Positions 7,838 through 15,949 of a stretch of 40,409 nucleotides of DNA are shown here, piece after piece. The stretch is taken from positions 1 through 40,409 of IMG/VR virus record IMGVR_UViG_3300047471_000956; one strand, given 5' to 3'. Position 1 is the stretch's first letter, and the number at the start of each line of letters is the position of its first letter. This DNA is from a virus. The position numbers and the translations under genes were made by a program. Below the pieces are notes generated by a model. That model had not been told where the DNA came from and did no database searches. It saw only the letters and a list, made by a program, of their open reading frames with translations.

Positions 7838-9803
7838 TCGCTCGAAGAAGAAGCTGAAAGCACCCGAGTCGTCGTATCTGACTGATCTTCAGGCGAGCCT
7901 CGCCGACCAGTACCTGCAGCAGGACAACGACATCGACATCGTCCGCGAGCAGCGCGAGATGCGGCGTCCAGCGCTCGCCGAAGCGGACAAGGACTACGTG
8001 CTGGTCCACGTCGACCCGCGGGACCCCGACATCACCGAGGAGGCGTTCCAGCAGACCGCCATCCTGACGCTCGAGCGCCCCAAACTGAGCATCGTCGGCG
8101 GCGAAGGCGACACCGCGCAGACCGTAGCCAGCAAACTTGAGCACTTCACCGAAGAAACACTCTGGGAATGCGGCACGCGCGAGCCGGGCTCGGACACCAT
8201 GACCCAGGTCACCGATGCCACGCTCAACGATGGCGGCGGCTGGGCCAAGATCCTCTGGCAATCCGATCTCTGGTCCGAGCGCTACAAGCTCAAGGACCCC
8301 AGCAAGGACCCATCGTCGACCACCGCGGACTACACCGCGTACGACAAGCAAACCGAAGAAGCGAAGAAAAAACTTGGTCCTCCTTTCGTCTGGAGCTACG
8401 TAGACCCGAGGTCGGTGTACCCGCAGCGCTCGGGCGGCAAGCTCGCCGAGGTGCTCGAGGTCAGCCAGATGCCGCTGCGCTCGGCGTTCCGCCGCTATCG
8501 GCTCGGGCTCGATACCGGCGGCAACATCGTCCCAGAAGAGCTAGGGCAGAGCGAGAACATCATCGAAGCGACCAGGGACCCGCTGGCGCAGGTCACCTTC
8601 CTCGAGCATTGGGACGACACCTGGCTTTCTTATGCCATCTGCGGTGAGAACTACCAGGGCGATCGGACCGGGTACATCGTCAAGCAGTTCGAGCACAAAT
8701 ACCCATTTGGCGTTCCCTACGACTACGCGCCAGGCTTGACGATGAACTGGTGGCGGAACCGCAAAGTCGGGTGGGGCATCGGCCGCACCAAGCTCTGGCT
8801 CGTCCAGTACCGTCAGTACCTGCGTGCCATGCACGCGCAATACGTGGCCAGGGACCTGCTCTCCCCCCTGGTCACGTATGGCGACACGCCAGCGACCGCG
8901 GTCATCGGCGACAACGGTCTGCCCAAGGAGCCGCAGACGGCCGTGCATCCGGGCGAGATCCTGAACCTGCCGCCGGGACGGCAGCTGATGCGTATCCAGT
9001 ACCCCGATGCGGCGACGCTCGAAAAGCACATGTCGCTCATCGACGGCGCCATCCGAGACCTGGAGTCGCCACGCGTCACCACACTGAGTGGCATGGAGGG
9101 CGCCGGCTTCGCCATCAGCCAGGTTCTTTCATATTCACGCACGCGTGTCGGTCCTATCCGGCATGGCATCGAGAGTCTGCTCAAGGGCCAGACCGAGAAG
9201 ATGTGGGAGCTGATACGCAGTCGCGCCAAAGAGAAGGTCTGGGTTTTCTCAGGGGGCGTCGACGTCGGCAGCGGCACGGCAGTGGCCGAGTTCATCGGCT
9301 TCGGTCCGTCGGACCTCGAGCGCCCCATGCGGCTCAAGTGGGAAGTGCAGGCATCTTTACCGACCGACGAGCTCATGATCGCCCGGTACTGGCATGAACG
9401 ACTCCAAGCTGGGACGGCTGGCCGTGACGAAAGTGTGGCCGGGATGGGAGATAACCCAGACGAAATTCGGCGCTCGATTGCTCGAGACCGTATTCGTGCC
9501 AGTCCTGCTTATCAGAAGTGGCTCGATGCCGAAGTCTTCATGCAGGCTGGAAGGGGTGACTTACTCCAGAAAGCACAGGACGCTGAGCAGCTGGCACTAG
9601 GTGGACAACTTCCGCAGCAGGGCGGCCCACCGCAGTTGCCTAGCGGCGGACTGGCCCCTGGCGTCTTTGAGGGCTCGCCTGGTGGGGTCCCGGACTTGGC
9701 AAGTTTGGCAGCTAGTCCGAATGGGGCAGGCGTCAACGCACCAGCGGGTCAACAGGTGATGGCCGGCGCGGCCCAAGCTAGCCAGGGAGCGCTAGGCGGC
9801 TGA
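7830..9803 (+). CDS. Portal protein
   Basis: 657 aa, assigned from position after terL, size, and overall pattern. There is an acidic/Gln-rich N-terminus, a conserved-looking central region with many Trp/Tyr (NWWRNRKVGWGIGRTKLWLVQYRQYLRAMH), a long helical part (~400-480), and a Gly/Pro/Gln-rich disordered C-terminus (~590-657). The portal dodecamer would form the DNA-entry vertex and dock the terminase. The 3' end overlaps the oppositely oriented HNH gene by 26 bp. The ATG at 7830 overlaps the zinc microprotein ORF. Confidence 0.82.
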   Translation: MVDRSKKKLKAPESSYLTDLQASLADQYLQQDNDIDIVREQREMRRPALAEADKDYVLVHVDPRDPDITEEAFQQTAILTLERPKLSIVGGEGDTAQTVASKLEHFTEETLWECGTREPGSDTMTQVTDATLNDGGGWAKILWQSDLWSERYKLKDPSKDPSSTTADYTAYDKQTEEAKKKLGPPFVWSYVDPRSVYPQRSGGKLAEVLEVSQMPLRSAFRRYRLGLDTGGNIVPEELGQSENIIEATRDPLAQVTFLEHWDDTWLSYAICGENYQGDRTGYIVKQFEHKYPFGVPYDYAPGLTMNWWRNRKVGWGIGRTKLWLVQYRQYLRAMHAQYVARDLLSPLVTYGDTPATAVIGDNGLPKEPQTAVHPGEILNLPPGRQLMRIQYPDAATLEKHMSLIDGAIRDLESPRVTTLSGMEGAGFAISQVLSYSRTRVGPIRHGIESLLKGQTEKMWELIRSRAKEKVWVFSGGVDVGSGTAVAEFIGFGPSDLERPMRLKWEVQASLPTDELMIARYWHERLQAGTAGRDESVAGMGDNPDEIRRSIARDRIRASPAYQKWLDAEVFMQAGRGDLLQKAQDAEQLALGGQLPQQGGPPQLPSGGLAPGVFEGSPGGVPDLASLAASPNGAGVNAPAGQQVMAGAAQASQGALGG

Positions 9804-10611
9804 GATTGGTATTTGAGAGATGCTTCGGTACCCCGCTCCAGAGTCCACGGCTGCGACCACGGGCGAGCATGTCACCAGCGTTCTCTTTCGGTGTTCCAAC
9901 CTCAAGGTGGTCAGGACGGCAACATGCGCGTACGTCGCACCCGTGGCGCAGCAGTTGGCCAGGGTCGAGTGTGACACTTCGCTCGAGTTCAAAGACCAGG
10001 CGATGGACACGTCGACCACTCATGAGGCCGTAGCTGTGACTGTCACGGGCTCCAGTCCACAACCAACAGCGTGTAGGCAGGTAGCAAATGATCTGAGCCA
10101 TGAGACGTTCCTGCGGCGGACGACGAGAGCCGTGCCCTTTGATGAAACGAGCCCATCGTCCGCGATGGCCGAGATGCGGTTGGACAATCTCGCCGCATCC
10201 ACATTCACACGCCCGAGCTCCAGGGGTTTCGACATACGGGTGTTTGCGATGCCCGTGGCCGACGATGAAACGTCGCGGTGGCTGCAAGATGCCACTCGTT
10301 CTGTCGCGCTTGACGGTCGGAAACGTTCCTCTGCAGCCACATCCGCAGATTGTCATCCCACCCTCAAGTGGCGCTCGCGTGTTTTGGATGGCCCGGTAGC
10401 AGGCGTTCGAGCAGAACGTGCGGCTTTTTACCAACGACCATGCGCGGTGGAACACCACACCGCAGCGTTCGCACGTCCACGCTTGTCGTGTCGAAGCGTC
10501 TCGGCATTCTCGACTGCACCACTTGACCATGCCCTTGGAGAAGACGGCACGTCCTACCCGAAACAATTTGCCGCAGAAACGGCACTCGACTCGAATACCC
10601 TGATCTCGCAT
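9778..10611 (-). CDS. HNH (His-Me finger) homing endonuclease with four zinc ribbons
   Basis: 277 aa, encoded against all neighbours. The C-terminal nuclease core reads CWLWTGARDSHSYG, then VHRLVFELE, then LLRHGCDVRACCRPDHLEVG and KENAGDMLARGR, the arrangement of phage HNH_3-type homing enzymes. Upstream lie four Cys-rich knuckles: CRFCGKLF/CSREC, CERCGVVF/CSNAC, CGCGCRGTF and CECGCGEIV, probably DNA-reading modules. ATG 10611 is preceded on its strand by GGAGAAAG. The gene overlaps the portal 3' end by 26 bp and is flanked by TTGAGAGATG repeats (9813-9822, 10699-10708). Confidence 0.9.
   Translation of the reverse strand: MRDQGIRVECRFCGKLFRVGRAVFSKGMVKWCSRECRDASTRQAWTCERCGVVFHRAWSLVKSRTFCSNACYRAIQNTRAPLEGGMTICGCGCRGTFPTVKRDRTSGILQPPRRFIVGHGHRKHPYVETPGARACECGCGEIVQPHLGHRGRWARFIKGHGSRRPPQERLMAQIICYLPTRCWLWTGARDSHSYGLMSGRRVHRLVFELERSVTLDPGQLLRHGCDVRACCRPDHLEVGTPKENAGDMLARGRSRGLWSGVPKHLSNTNLSRLALPG
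9813..9822. repeat. Flanking direct repeat TTGAGAGATG, left copy
   Basis: TTGAGAGATG occurs here, 10 bp after the portal stop, and again at 10699-10708 just before the next plus-strand gene. The two copies bracket the HNH gene and could mark the insertion point. Confidence 0.5.
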
Positions 10612-10636
10612 CGGTGGCTTTCTCCATCGGTGTCAC

Positions 10637-10668
10637 GGCCCTCGGCGTCTGAACCACGCGCGAGGGCC
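10637..10668. terminator. Strong hairpin beside HNH gene 1
   Basis: GGCCCTCG (10637-10644) plus GCGT pairs with ACGC plus CGAGGGCC (10661-10668), with a single bulged G and a 7-nt loop. On the plus strand it is followed by AAATGTTGTCTT, only weakly U-rich. It could end portal-side transcription or structure the 5' leader of the minus-strand HNH mRNA. Confidence 0.5.
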
Positions 10669-10705
10669 AAATGTTGTCTTCAGTGTACGTGCCGGAGGTT
10701 GAGAG

Positions 10706-10732
10706 ATGGCTGAGAAGCGGTGGATGGGCTAG
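10706..10732 (+). CDS. Eight-codon leader ORF with strong SD
   Basis: MAEKRWMG, preceded by GGAGG at 10694-10698 with 7-nt spacing, the best ribosome-binding site in this area. It ends 4 nt before the ATG of the next gene (10737), whose own SD is poor. Its 5' end overlaps the right TTGAGAGATG copy. It may couple translation to the next gene by reinitiation, or be the remnant of an original start separated by a frameshift. Confidence 0.35.
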   Translation: MAEKRWMG

Positions 10733-10736
10733 CGTC

Positions 10737-11249
10737 ATGGTCGGCTCGTCGAAGCAAAACGAAATCCTCAAACTCCAAGACGAAATTACTCGCGAAGTGA
10801 CCGGCGACGCTGCATCTATCGCCCAGGGCGTTTTCGGCGAGAACAAGAACCATCCCGACATGGCACAGGTGTCGAATCAGCGACTCGACGACCTGTACCG
10901 CCAGAAGTACATCGCCAACGATCGTCAGTGGCTGCAGACCGAAGCGCGGAGAGACCCACAGCAGTTCCTGGACGTGGCCAAACGCATCGGGGTGCAGCCA
11001 CCGACACCAGGCGCACCACCCGAGCCGGCGCCAGATGCGTTTGCCAAGGCTGCTATGGCGAGCGCATCAGCAGGAGCACCGCCAGGACTACCAGCGGCGC
11101 CGCCAGTACCAGCACCAGCAATGCCAACTCCGCCGACGTTACCCGTGGCGGCCGCTCCGGTCCTTGCTCCCTCACCTGTGCCGACTGCTGCTCCGCCAGT
11201 CATTCTGGGGCCTAACGGTCAGCCGCTGCCGCCGAGTGGGATGGTCTAG
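10737..11249 (+). CDS. Ala/Pro-rich structural protein
   Basis: 170 aa from ATG 10737. The N-terminal ~85 residues are soluble and helical (KQNEILKLQDEITREV; RLDDLYRQKYIANDRQWL). The rest is a long Ala/Pro-rich low-complexity tail ending NGQPLPPSGMV. No domain is recognised. The position between portal and the large virion protein suggests a head or core component. An in-frame GTG at 10689 is an alternative start. The stop overlaps by 4 bp the stop of a convergent small gene. Confidence 0.7.
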   Translation: MVGSSKQNEILKLQDEITREVTGDAASIAQGVFGENKNHPDMAQVSNQRLDDLYRQKYIANDRQWLQTEARRDPQQFLDVAKRIGVQPPTPGAPPEPAPDAFAKAAMASASAGAPPGLPAAPPVPAPAMPTPPTLPVAAAPVLAPSPVPTAAPPVILGPNGQPLPPSGMV

Positions 11250-11392
11250 TGAGATGACTGGCAGAGATCGTAGTCCTGCTCACTGGCAAAGGCACAGGAC
11301 TGCTGGTCTATCGGTACGAAAGTGCGAACGTAAATGTTCATCAGGGTGACGAAGAGGGCGAGCACGAGCAGTGTTACGAGTAAGGCTCTCAT
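11246..11392 (-). CDS. Small secreted or membrane-anchored protein
   Basis: 48 aa on the minus strand: MRALLVTLLVLALFVTLMNI is a typical N-terminal membrane anchor or signal segment. It is followed by a short extracytoplasmic part with two cysteines (QSCAFASE, DYDLCQSSH). It fills most of an otherwise empty 263-bp gap between two plus-strand virion genes and converges on the upstream gene with a 4-bp overlap. No homolog is recognised. It could be a superinfection or host-envelope factor, but that is a guess. Confidence 0.55.
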   Translation of the reverse strand: MRALLVTLLVLALFVTLMNIYVRTFVPIDQQSCAFASEQDYDLCQSSH

Positions 11393-11422
11393 GTCAGTTG
11401 TCTGTAAACTTGGTAGGCATCT

Positions 11423-11439
11423 CGATCCTCCAACGATCG
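11423..11439. other. Small hairpin in the pre-11.5 kb leader
   Basis: CGATC (11423-11427) pairs with GATCG (11435-11439) around a 7-nt loop CTCCAAC. It lies just upstream of the terminator-like structure and in the leader region of the minus-strand 48-aa gene. Function unknown. Confidence 0.35.
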
Positions 11440-11448
11440 GGGTGATGG

Positions 11449-11486
11449 CGCTCCAGGCTTCACATCACCTGGAGCGTCTTTGTTCT
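11449..11486 (+). terminator. Rho-independent terminator-like hairpin with an alternative pairing
   Basis: CGCTCCAGG (11449-11457) pairs perfectly with CCTGGAGCG (11468-11476) across a 10-nt loop, followed by TCTTTGTTCT. A competing stem GGTGATG (11441-11447) with CATCACC (11463-11469) uses part of the same bases, as in attenuators. It sits 37 nt before the start of the 1469-aa virion gene, so it could modulate that gene. Confidence 0.65.
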
Positions 11487-11512
11487 AGCCGCTGCTGGTT
11501 GAGGTCTGGTTG

Positions 11513-14500
11513 ATGCCGGGCGTGATCCCCCTGGAAGACGCCCAGGACATGTACACCAGTCGGTTGCAGGATCACGCCAACGGTTTGTTGCAGCAGGCGC
11601 AGGACTTCAACCAGCCACCACTGCAGAACGTGTCGCCAGAGGCCATCCCAGCGGAGGCAACGCAAGCTGCACAGAGCGCGGCAACCGCATTGACGGCTCA
11701 CGCGCAGAGTTTGTTCGCGCCACCGTCGCCGGAGATCGACGCCGATAGCGCGACGCAGTCGCTCCAGCAACACGCCCAAAGCCTGTTCGACCAGGCCCAG
11801 GCGATGAATGCTCCACCGCTGCAGGGCGTCGACCCGATCCAGGCCGCGTTGGGTGCTGCCGAGCAAGCCGGCGCCAACATGTCGCAGTTCGCACAGACCT
11901 TGAGCCAGCACCTGCAGACCGCCGGCGGAGACGCCACGTCTGCGGCGCTCGGAGCGGCAGAGCAATCTGGCGCCAACATGTCCGCGTTCACCCAGGCACT
12001 CAATTCGGCGCTGCCCCAGCAGCCAAGCGCGACTACCACCACGTCAGCCGCCAGCGCCGTGACGGATACGGGCCCGGCGACGGTCGGTCAGGGGCGGTCG
12101 GATTTCTTGCAGAGTCTGAAGCCGTTGGCGGACGCGACCGCTCAGAAGTACGGACTCGACGGCAACACGTTGTTGGCGATCGCCGCCAATGAGACTGGAT
12201 GGGGGCAGTCACAGACCGCGCAACAGCAGAACAACCTGTTCAGCATCCAGGGTGACGGCAGCGACGGCTCCAGGTGGGCGAGCTACAAGTCGCCGCAGGA
12301 ATCGTTCGATGCGTTTGTCAATCTGATCTCGGGCGCGCCGCGCTACCGCCAGGCATGGGCGGACCGCACCGACCCAGCGAAGTTCGTCGACGATCTGCGA
12401 CAGGCTGGCTACGTGGCTGACGAGCCTGGGTTTCCTGCCCAGGGTTGGGTCGATCAGGTCAACGCCATTCAACGCAACCTGCCTCAGGCTGCGAGCGCTG
12501 CTACTGGTGCTGCCGCGAGCGCGCTCGGCTCCGCAGCACAGGGAGCCGTACAGGGCGTGCAGGACGCCGCTCAGCAGGGCCTTCAAGCAGTCAACACCAC
12601 CGTGCAGGCGGCACAGGCCGCGGTCGATCCTGCACAACCGGTCGAGGCGCAACGTCAATTCGAGCAGGAGGCCGGGCTCTCCGCGGGCGACGCGTATACC
12701 GCCTGCGGTCCAGTCGCCGCCGCGGCCTTCGCCAAGACCTATGGTCGCAATCCCACACCGAGCGAGGCGATCGCGTTGGCGCGCCAGGTTGGCTGGAACC
12801 CCAACACCGGCATGGCCGGCGTCGGGTCCGAGGTGCAGTTGCTCAAGGCGATGGGCATCGACGCACACGCCACCACGGGAGTCGATTGGGCCAACGTCGG
12901 GCGGGATGCCTCGGCTGGCAACCCGGTCATCATCGATACGCCCGGTCACTACTACTACGTCGACGGCTACAACCAGCAGACCGGCCAGCTCCACGTTGGC
13001 GCATCAGGGCTCGCGCTACGTGGTGGCTCTGAGTGGATGACCCCAGACCAGATCAACGCTATGCCGCAGTCGGGTGGCGCAGCTCGCGCGGCGGTGTTCG
13101 CCGATCATCCGTTGAGTGGACCAGGCATAGCCAGTCAGGTGGCGGAAACTACTGGCAACGTTGCCTCAGCGATCAGCCAGAAGGCACAGGACGTCACCCA
13201 GGCGGTGCAGCAAGTGGGTCAGGACGTCGGCGGAACTGTGCAGCAGGCTGCTCAGGGTGTCGGCGGAGTAGTCCAGGACGTTGCCCAGCGTGCTCAACGT
13301 GGTGGCCAGGCTGCAGCGGATGTGCTCGAGCAGCAGCGCCAGCAGTTGATCCAGCCCACCAATAGCGACCCGGTTCAGCAATCCATTCAGAACGCCCGTG
13401 CGTTTCAGAATGGTGACTGGGCGGCGCTCGCCGACGGGACCATGAACATGCTACCCGCGGTGTCGCGCGCCGGCGCGAGCGCGGATCTCTCTCAGTCGGT
13501 ATCGGCTGGTCTTACCGCCGCGGGTGTCGATCCCAATGTCGCGAGAGTCCTGGGTCAGGTAGCCAATGTCGCTGGCCAGGTGGGACTCGAGCGAGCGCTC
13601 CCCGGTGCTATGCGTGCTGCCGGTCGTGGCGCGGGTGCGGTTCTTACCTCGGCATTCGAGGCGATAGACCGTGTTATGCCGCCCCAGGTCGCGTTTGCAC
13701 AGACCTTGTCGTCAGCCGAACGGGACGCTGCGGAGCAACTGCTGTCTGAAGCACGGTCGACGCTGTCCGCGGGTGGAATCGCGCCTGACCTCGAGCAGCA
13801 GTTGCGCTCTCATATGGACGCGCTCCAGCAGCGACTGACCAGCGAGGCCGCGCCGAAGACTCCCGAAGCACCGGCAGCAATTTCTGCCCAGGTCCAACCA
13901 CCGGCGCAGCCTGGGCCCGCGTCTGCCGAGCCCGTCGGCGCGAGTGCCGACCTGCTGCAGAGCTTGCACGATCAGGCTTCTTCACGCGGGGCAGACCCAG
14001 CAGCTCTGGACGCGCTACAGGCACAGATCGATGCCATGCGCCCACAAACCGCTGCAACCGGAGCAGGTGGTGGGGGAGCCGGCGGCGGTGGAAGAACAGG
14101 AGCCGGCTCGGCGACTGCTGGCGGAACGCCGTCACCAACACCACCACCGGGACCAGCGGCGCCACCAGCCGGAGGTGGACCTGGTGTCACGGTGCCCGGT
14201 GTATCTCGCATCGGCCAACTCATTGCTTCCGCGATGGGTTCCACCGAGAACCTGCCGCCCCAGGTGCGCGCGCCGATTGTGCAGTTCGCCAATATGGTCG
14301 GGAAGCAGTCCGATGCGGCGTCGGTCATGGCCCACAGCAGCCACCTGCTCGCTGGTGGACTGGACGACGCAGGCGATTCCATCAGGCAGACGCTGCGGAG
14401 TGATGCAACGCAGCAACTGATTCGCGATCTGCAAGCGCAGCGACTCGCGGTACCCGTGGGTGACGCGCCAGCGGGTTGGCGCACGGTGACTGACGTTCCC

Positions 14501-15922
14501 CAGAGCCCGCTCTCGAACTACGCGTTCGATCCCAGCGTGGTCGGTCCAATCAAGGCAGTCATCGATCGCTCGGCGATCGCGGGCAACCCGCTTGGCAGCA
14601 CGATTCTGAATGCCGTCGGCACCGCCAAGAGCACATTGTTCTCGCTCTCCAACTTCCACACCATCACGGAAGGTCTGAACGCAGGATTCAGTTCGCGGCA
14701 GACACTCAACAATTACGTTCGTGCGTTTCTCAGCGACAGCTTTACGCAGGCTGCGCGCGGAACGATGTCAGACACTTTCGACGCTGCTGCTCAAGCGGGT
14801 GTCACGGGGCTGTCTGGTGCAGGACGAGCGAGCGCTGACGTTCCTGGGCAGCTCGGCAACGCGGTCTGGCGGCGCGCAATCTCAGGCACGGTTGGCGGCA
14901 TCGGCGGTGCCGCATCTGGCTATACCGAAGCGAAGATCGGTGGAAAATCGGACGAGGAAGCACGTCAGCAAGCGCTCATTGGTGGTGCTGCTGGCGTCGC
15001 ACTGGGTGCGATCCCACTTGGTGGACGTGGCACGGTGCCCGAGATCCTGCAGTCATCGCTGTGGGAGCGAGCGGTGCCGATGGCCAAGGCCACCGCATGG
15101 GACGCGCTCACCAAGGGTGGACTAGCGCCAGACGTTGCCGCGAAGGTAGTCAACGAACGCTTTGGCGGACTGAATTACGCGGCGATGGGTCGGAATCCTA
15201 CGCTCATGGACGCGACGCGCCTGCTGGTTCAGGCTCCCGACTGGACCGAGTCAACGGTCCGTCAGCTCGGGTCGGCCATGTTCGGTGGCACCGGGCAAGG
15301 AGTGCGCGCGGGATTCCTGGCCAAAGCCATCGCGGGGACGTTGGCCGTGACCGAGGTGGCGAACTACGCGTTCAGCGGTCATTCAACACTGGAGAACCAA
15401 CCAGGCCACCAGTTCGAGATAGAAGTGCGCGACCCATCCGGTGGGTTCATGCACATTGGCTTGCTCCCTGGCAACGTCCAGAGCTTTCTCAATGAAGGCA
15501 ACAAGTTGACGAGTGACGACAGCGCAAAGCGTGCCGCTGACCTGACCAACTTCGTGACCGGGCGATTGTCTGAGCCGGCGCGGCTGATCTCAGAGGCAGG
15601 ACAGACTGCAGCGGCTGGTGGCTCATCGTTGCGAACGCCGTATGCAGTGGGCAAGGCGGGACCTGTCGCAGGCTTGCTTTCGACGCTGTCGCCTGTCGGC
15701 ATCTCGCAGGTGCAGCAAGGCACCGAGGAGGGTGGCGTCGATCCGAAGTTAGCGGTCGCCATGGCAGCGGCCGGTCTCAATCCGCGGTACACCAGTGCTG
15801 CAGCGGCACAGCGATCTGGATTTACCGCACCAGGACAGCCAGCGCGTGTGGTGCCGAAGCCAGCACCGAAGAGCGTAGCGCCTGCACAGAAGCTGCTTCC
15901 GGCGCCGGCGAGAAAGTCGTAA
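11513..15922 (+). CDS. Giant virion protein with glucosaminidase and C39-like peptidase domains
   Basis: 1469 aa from ATG 11513 (GAGG 8 nt upstream). The N-terminus has Ala/Gln-rich repeats, including two copies of ALGAAEQxGANMSxF near 112-160. Residues ~195-325 resemble FlgJ/LytG-type glucosaminidases (LLAIAANETGWGQS with catalytic Glu ~227; NNLFSIQG). Residues ~385-530 resemble a C39/papain-like cysteine peptidase (AYTACGPVAAAAF with Cys ~398; GHYYYVDGY with His ~479). Long Ala/Gln helices and Gly-rich hydrophobic segments follow (~1110-1180). It is probably ejected with DNA to breach the cell wall, like large internal virion proteins of podoviruses. A tape-measure role is less likely because it precedes the capsid genes. 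Confidence 0.85.
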   Translation: MPGVIPLEDAQDMYTSRLQDHANGLLQQAQDFNQPPLQNVSPEAIPAEATQAAQSAATALTAHAQSLFAPPSPEIDADSATQSLQQHAQSLFDQAQAMNAPPLQGVDPIQAALGAAEQAGANMSQFAQTLSQHLQTAGGDATSAALGAAEQSGANMSAFTQALNSALPQQPSATTTTSAASAVTDTGPATVGQGRSDFLQSLKPLADATAQKYGLDGNTLLAIAANETGWGQSQTAQQQNNLFSIQGDGSDGSRWASYKSPQESFDAFVNLISGAPRYRQAWADRTDPAKFVDDLRQAGYVADEPGFPAQGWVDQVNAIQRNLPQAASAATGAAASALGSAAQGAVQGVQDAAQQGLQAVNTTVQAAQAAVDPAQPVEAQRQFEQEAGLSAGDAYTACGPVAAAAFAKTYGRNPTPSEAIALARQVGWNPNTGMAGVGSEVQLLKAMGIDAHATTGVDWANVGRDASAGNPVIIDTPGHYYYVDGYNQQTGQLHVGASGLALRGGSEWMTPDQINAMPQSGGAARAAVFADHPLSGPGIASQVAETTGNVASAISQKAQDVTQAVQQVGQDVGGTVQQAAQGVGGVVQDVAQRAQRGGQAAADVLEQQRQQLIQPTNSDPVQQSIQNARAFQNGDWAALADGTMNMLPAVSRAGASADLSQSVSAGLTAAGVDPNVARVLGQVANVAGQVGLERALPGAMRAAGRGAGAVLTSAFEAIDRVMPPQVAFAQTLSSAERDAAEQLLSEARSTLSAGGIAPDLEQQLRSHMDALQQRLTSEAAPKTPEAPAAISAQVQPPAQPGPASAEPVGASADLLQSLHDQASSRGADPAALDALQAQIDAMRPQTAATGAGGGGAGGGGRTGAGSATAGGTPSPTPPPGPAAPPAGGGPGVTVPGVSRIGQLIASAMGSTENLPPQVRAPIVQFANMVGKQSDAASVMAHSSHLLAGGLDDAGDSIRQTLRSDATQQLIRDLQAQRLAVPVGDAPAGWRTVTDVPQSPLSNYAFDPSVVGPIKAVIDRSAIAGNPLGSTILNAVGTAKSTLFSLSNFHTITEGLNAGFSSRQTLNNYVRAFLSDSFTQAARGTMSDTFDAAAQAGVTGLSGAGRASADVPGQLGNAVWRRAISGTVGGIGGAASGYTEAKIGGKSDEEARQQALIGGAAGVALGAIPLGGRGTVPEILQSSLWERAVPMAKATAWDALTKGGLAPDVAAKVVNERFGGLNYAAMGRNPTLMDATRLLVQAPDWTESTVRQLGSAMFGGTGQGVRAGFLAKAIAGTLAVTEVANYAFSGHSTLENQPGHQFEIEVRDPSGGFMHIGLLPGNVQSFLNEGNKLTSDDSAKRAADLTNFVTGRLSEPARLISEAGQTAAAGGSSLRTPYAVGKAGPVAGLLSTLSPVGISQVQQGTEEGGVDPKLAVAMAAAGLNPRYTSAAAAQRSGFTAPGQPARVVPKPAPKSVAPAQKLLPAPARKS

Positions 15923-15949
15923 TGCGACAATGAGGTTCCCAGAAGCCTG

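Noticed and set aside
11331-11344. GAAC...GTTC pair as a second LexA box
   Set aside because: The spacer is 6 nt instead of 4, and it lies inside the small minus-strand coding frame.
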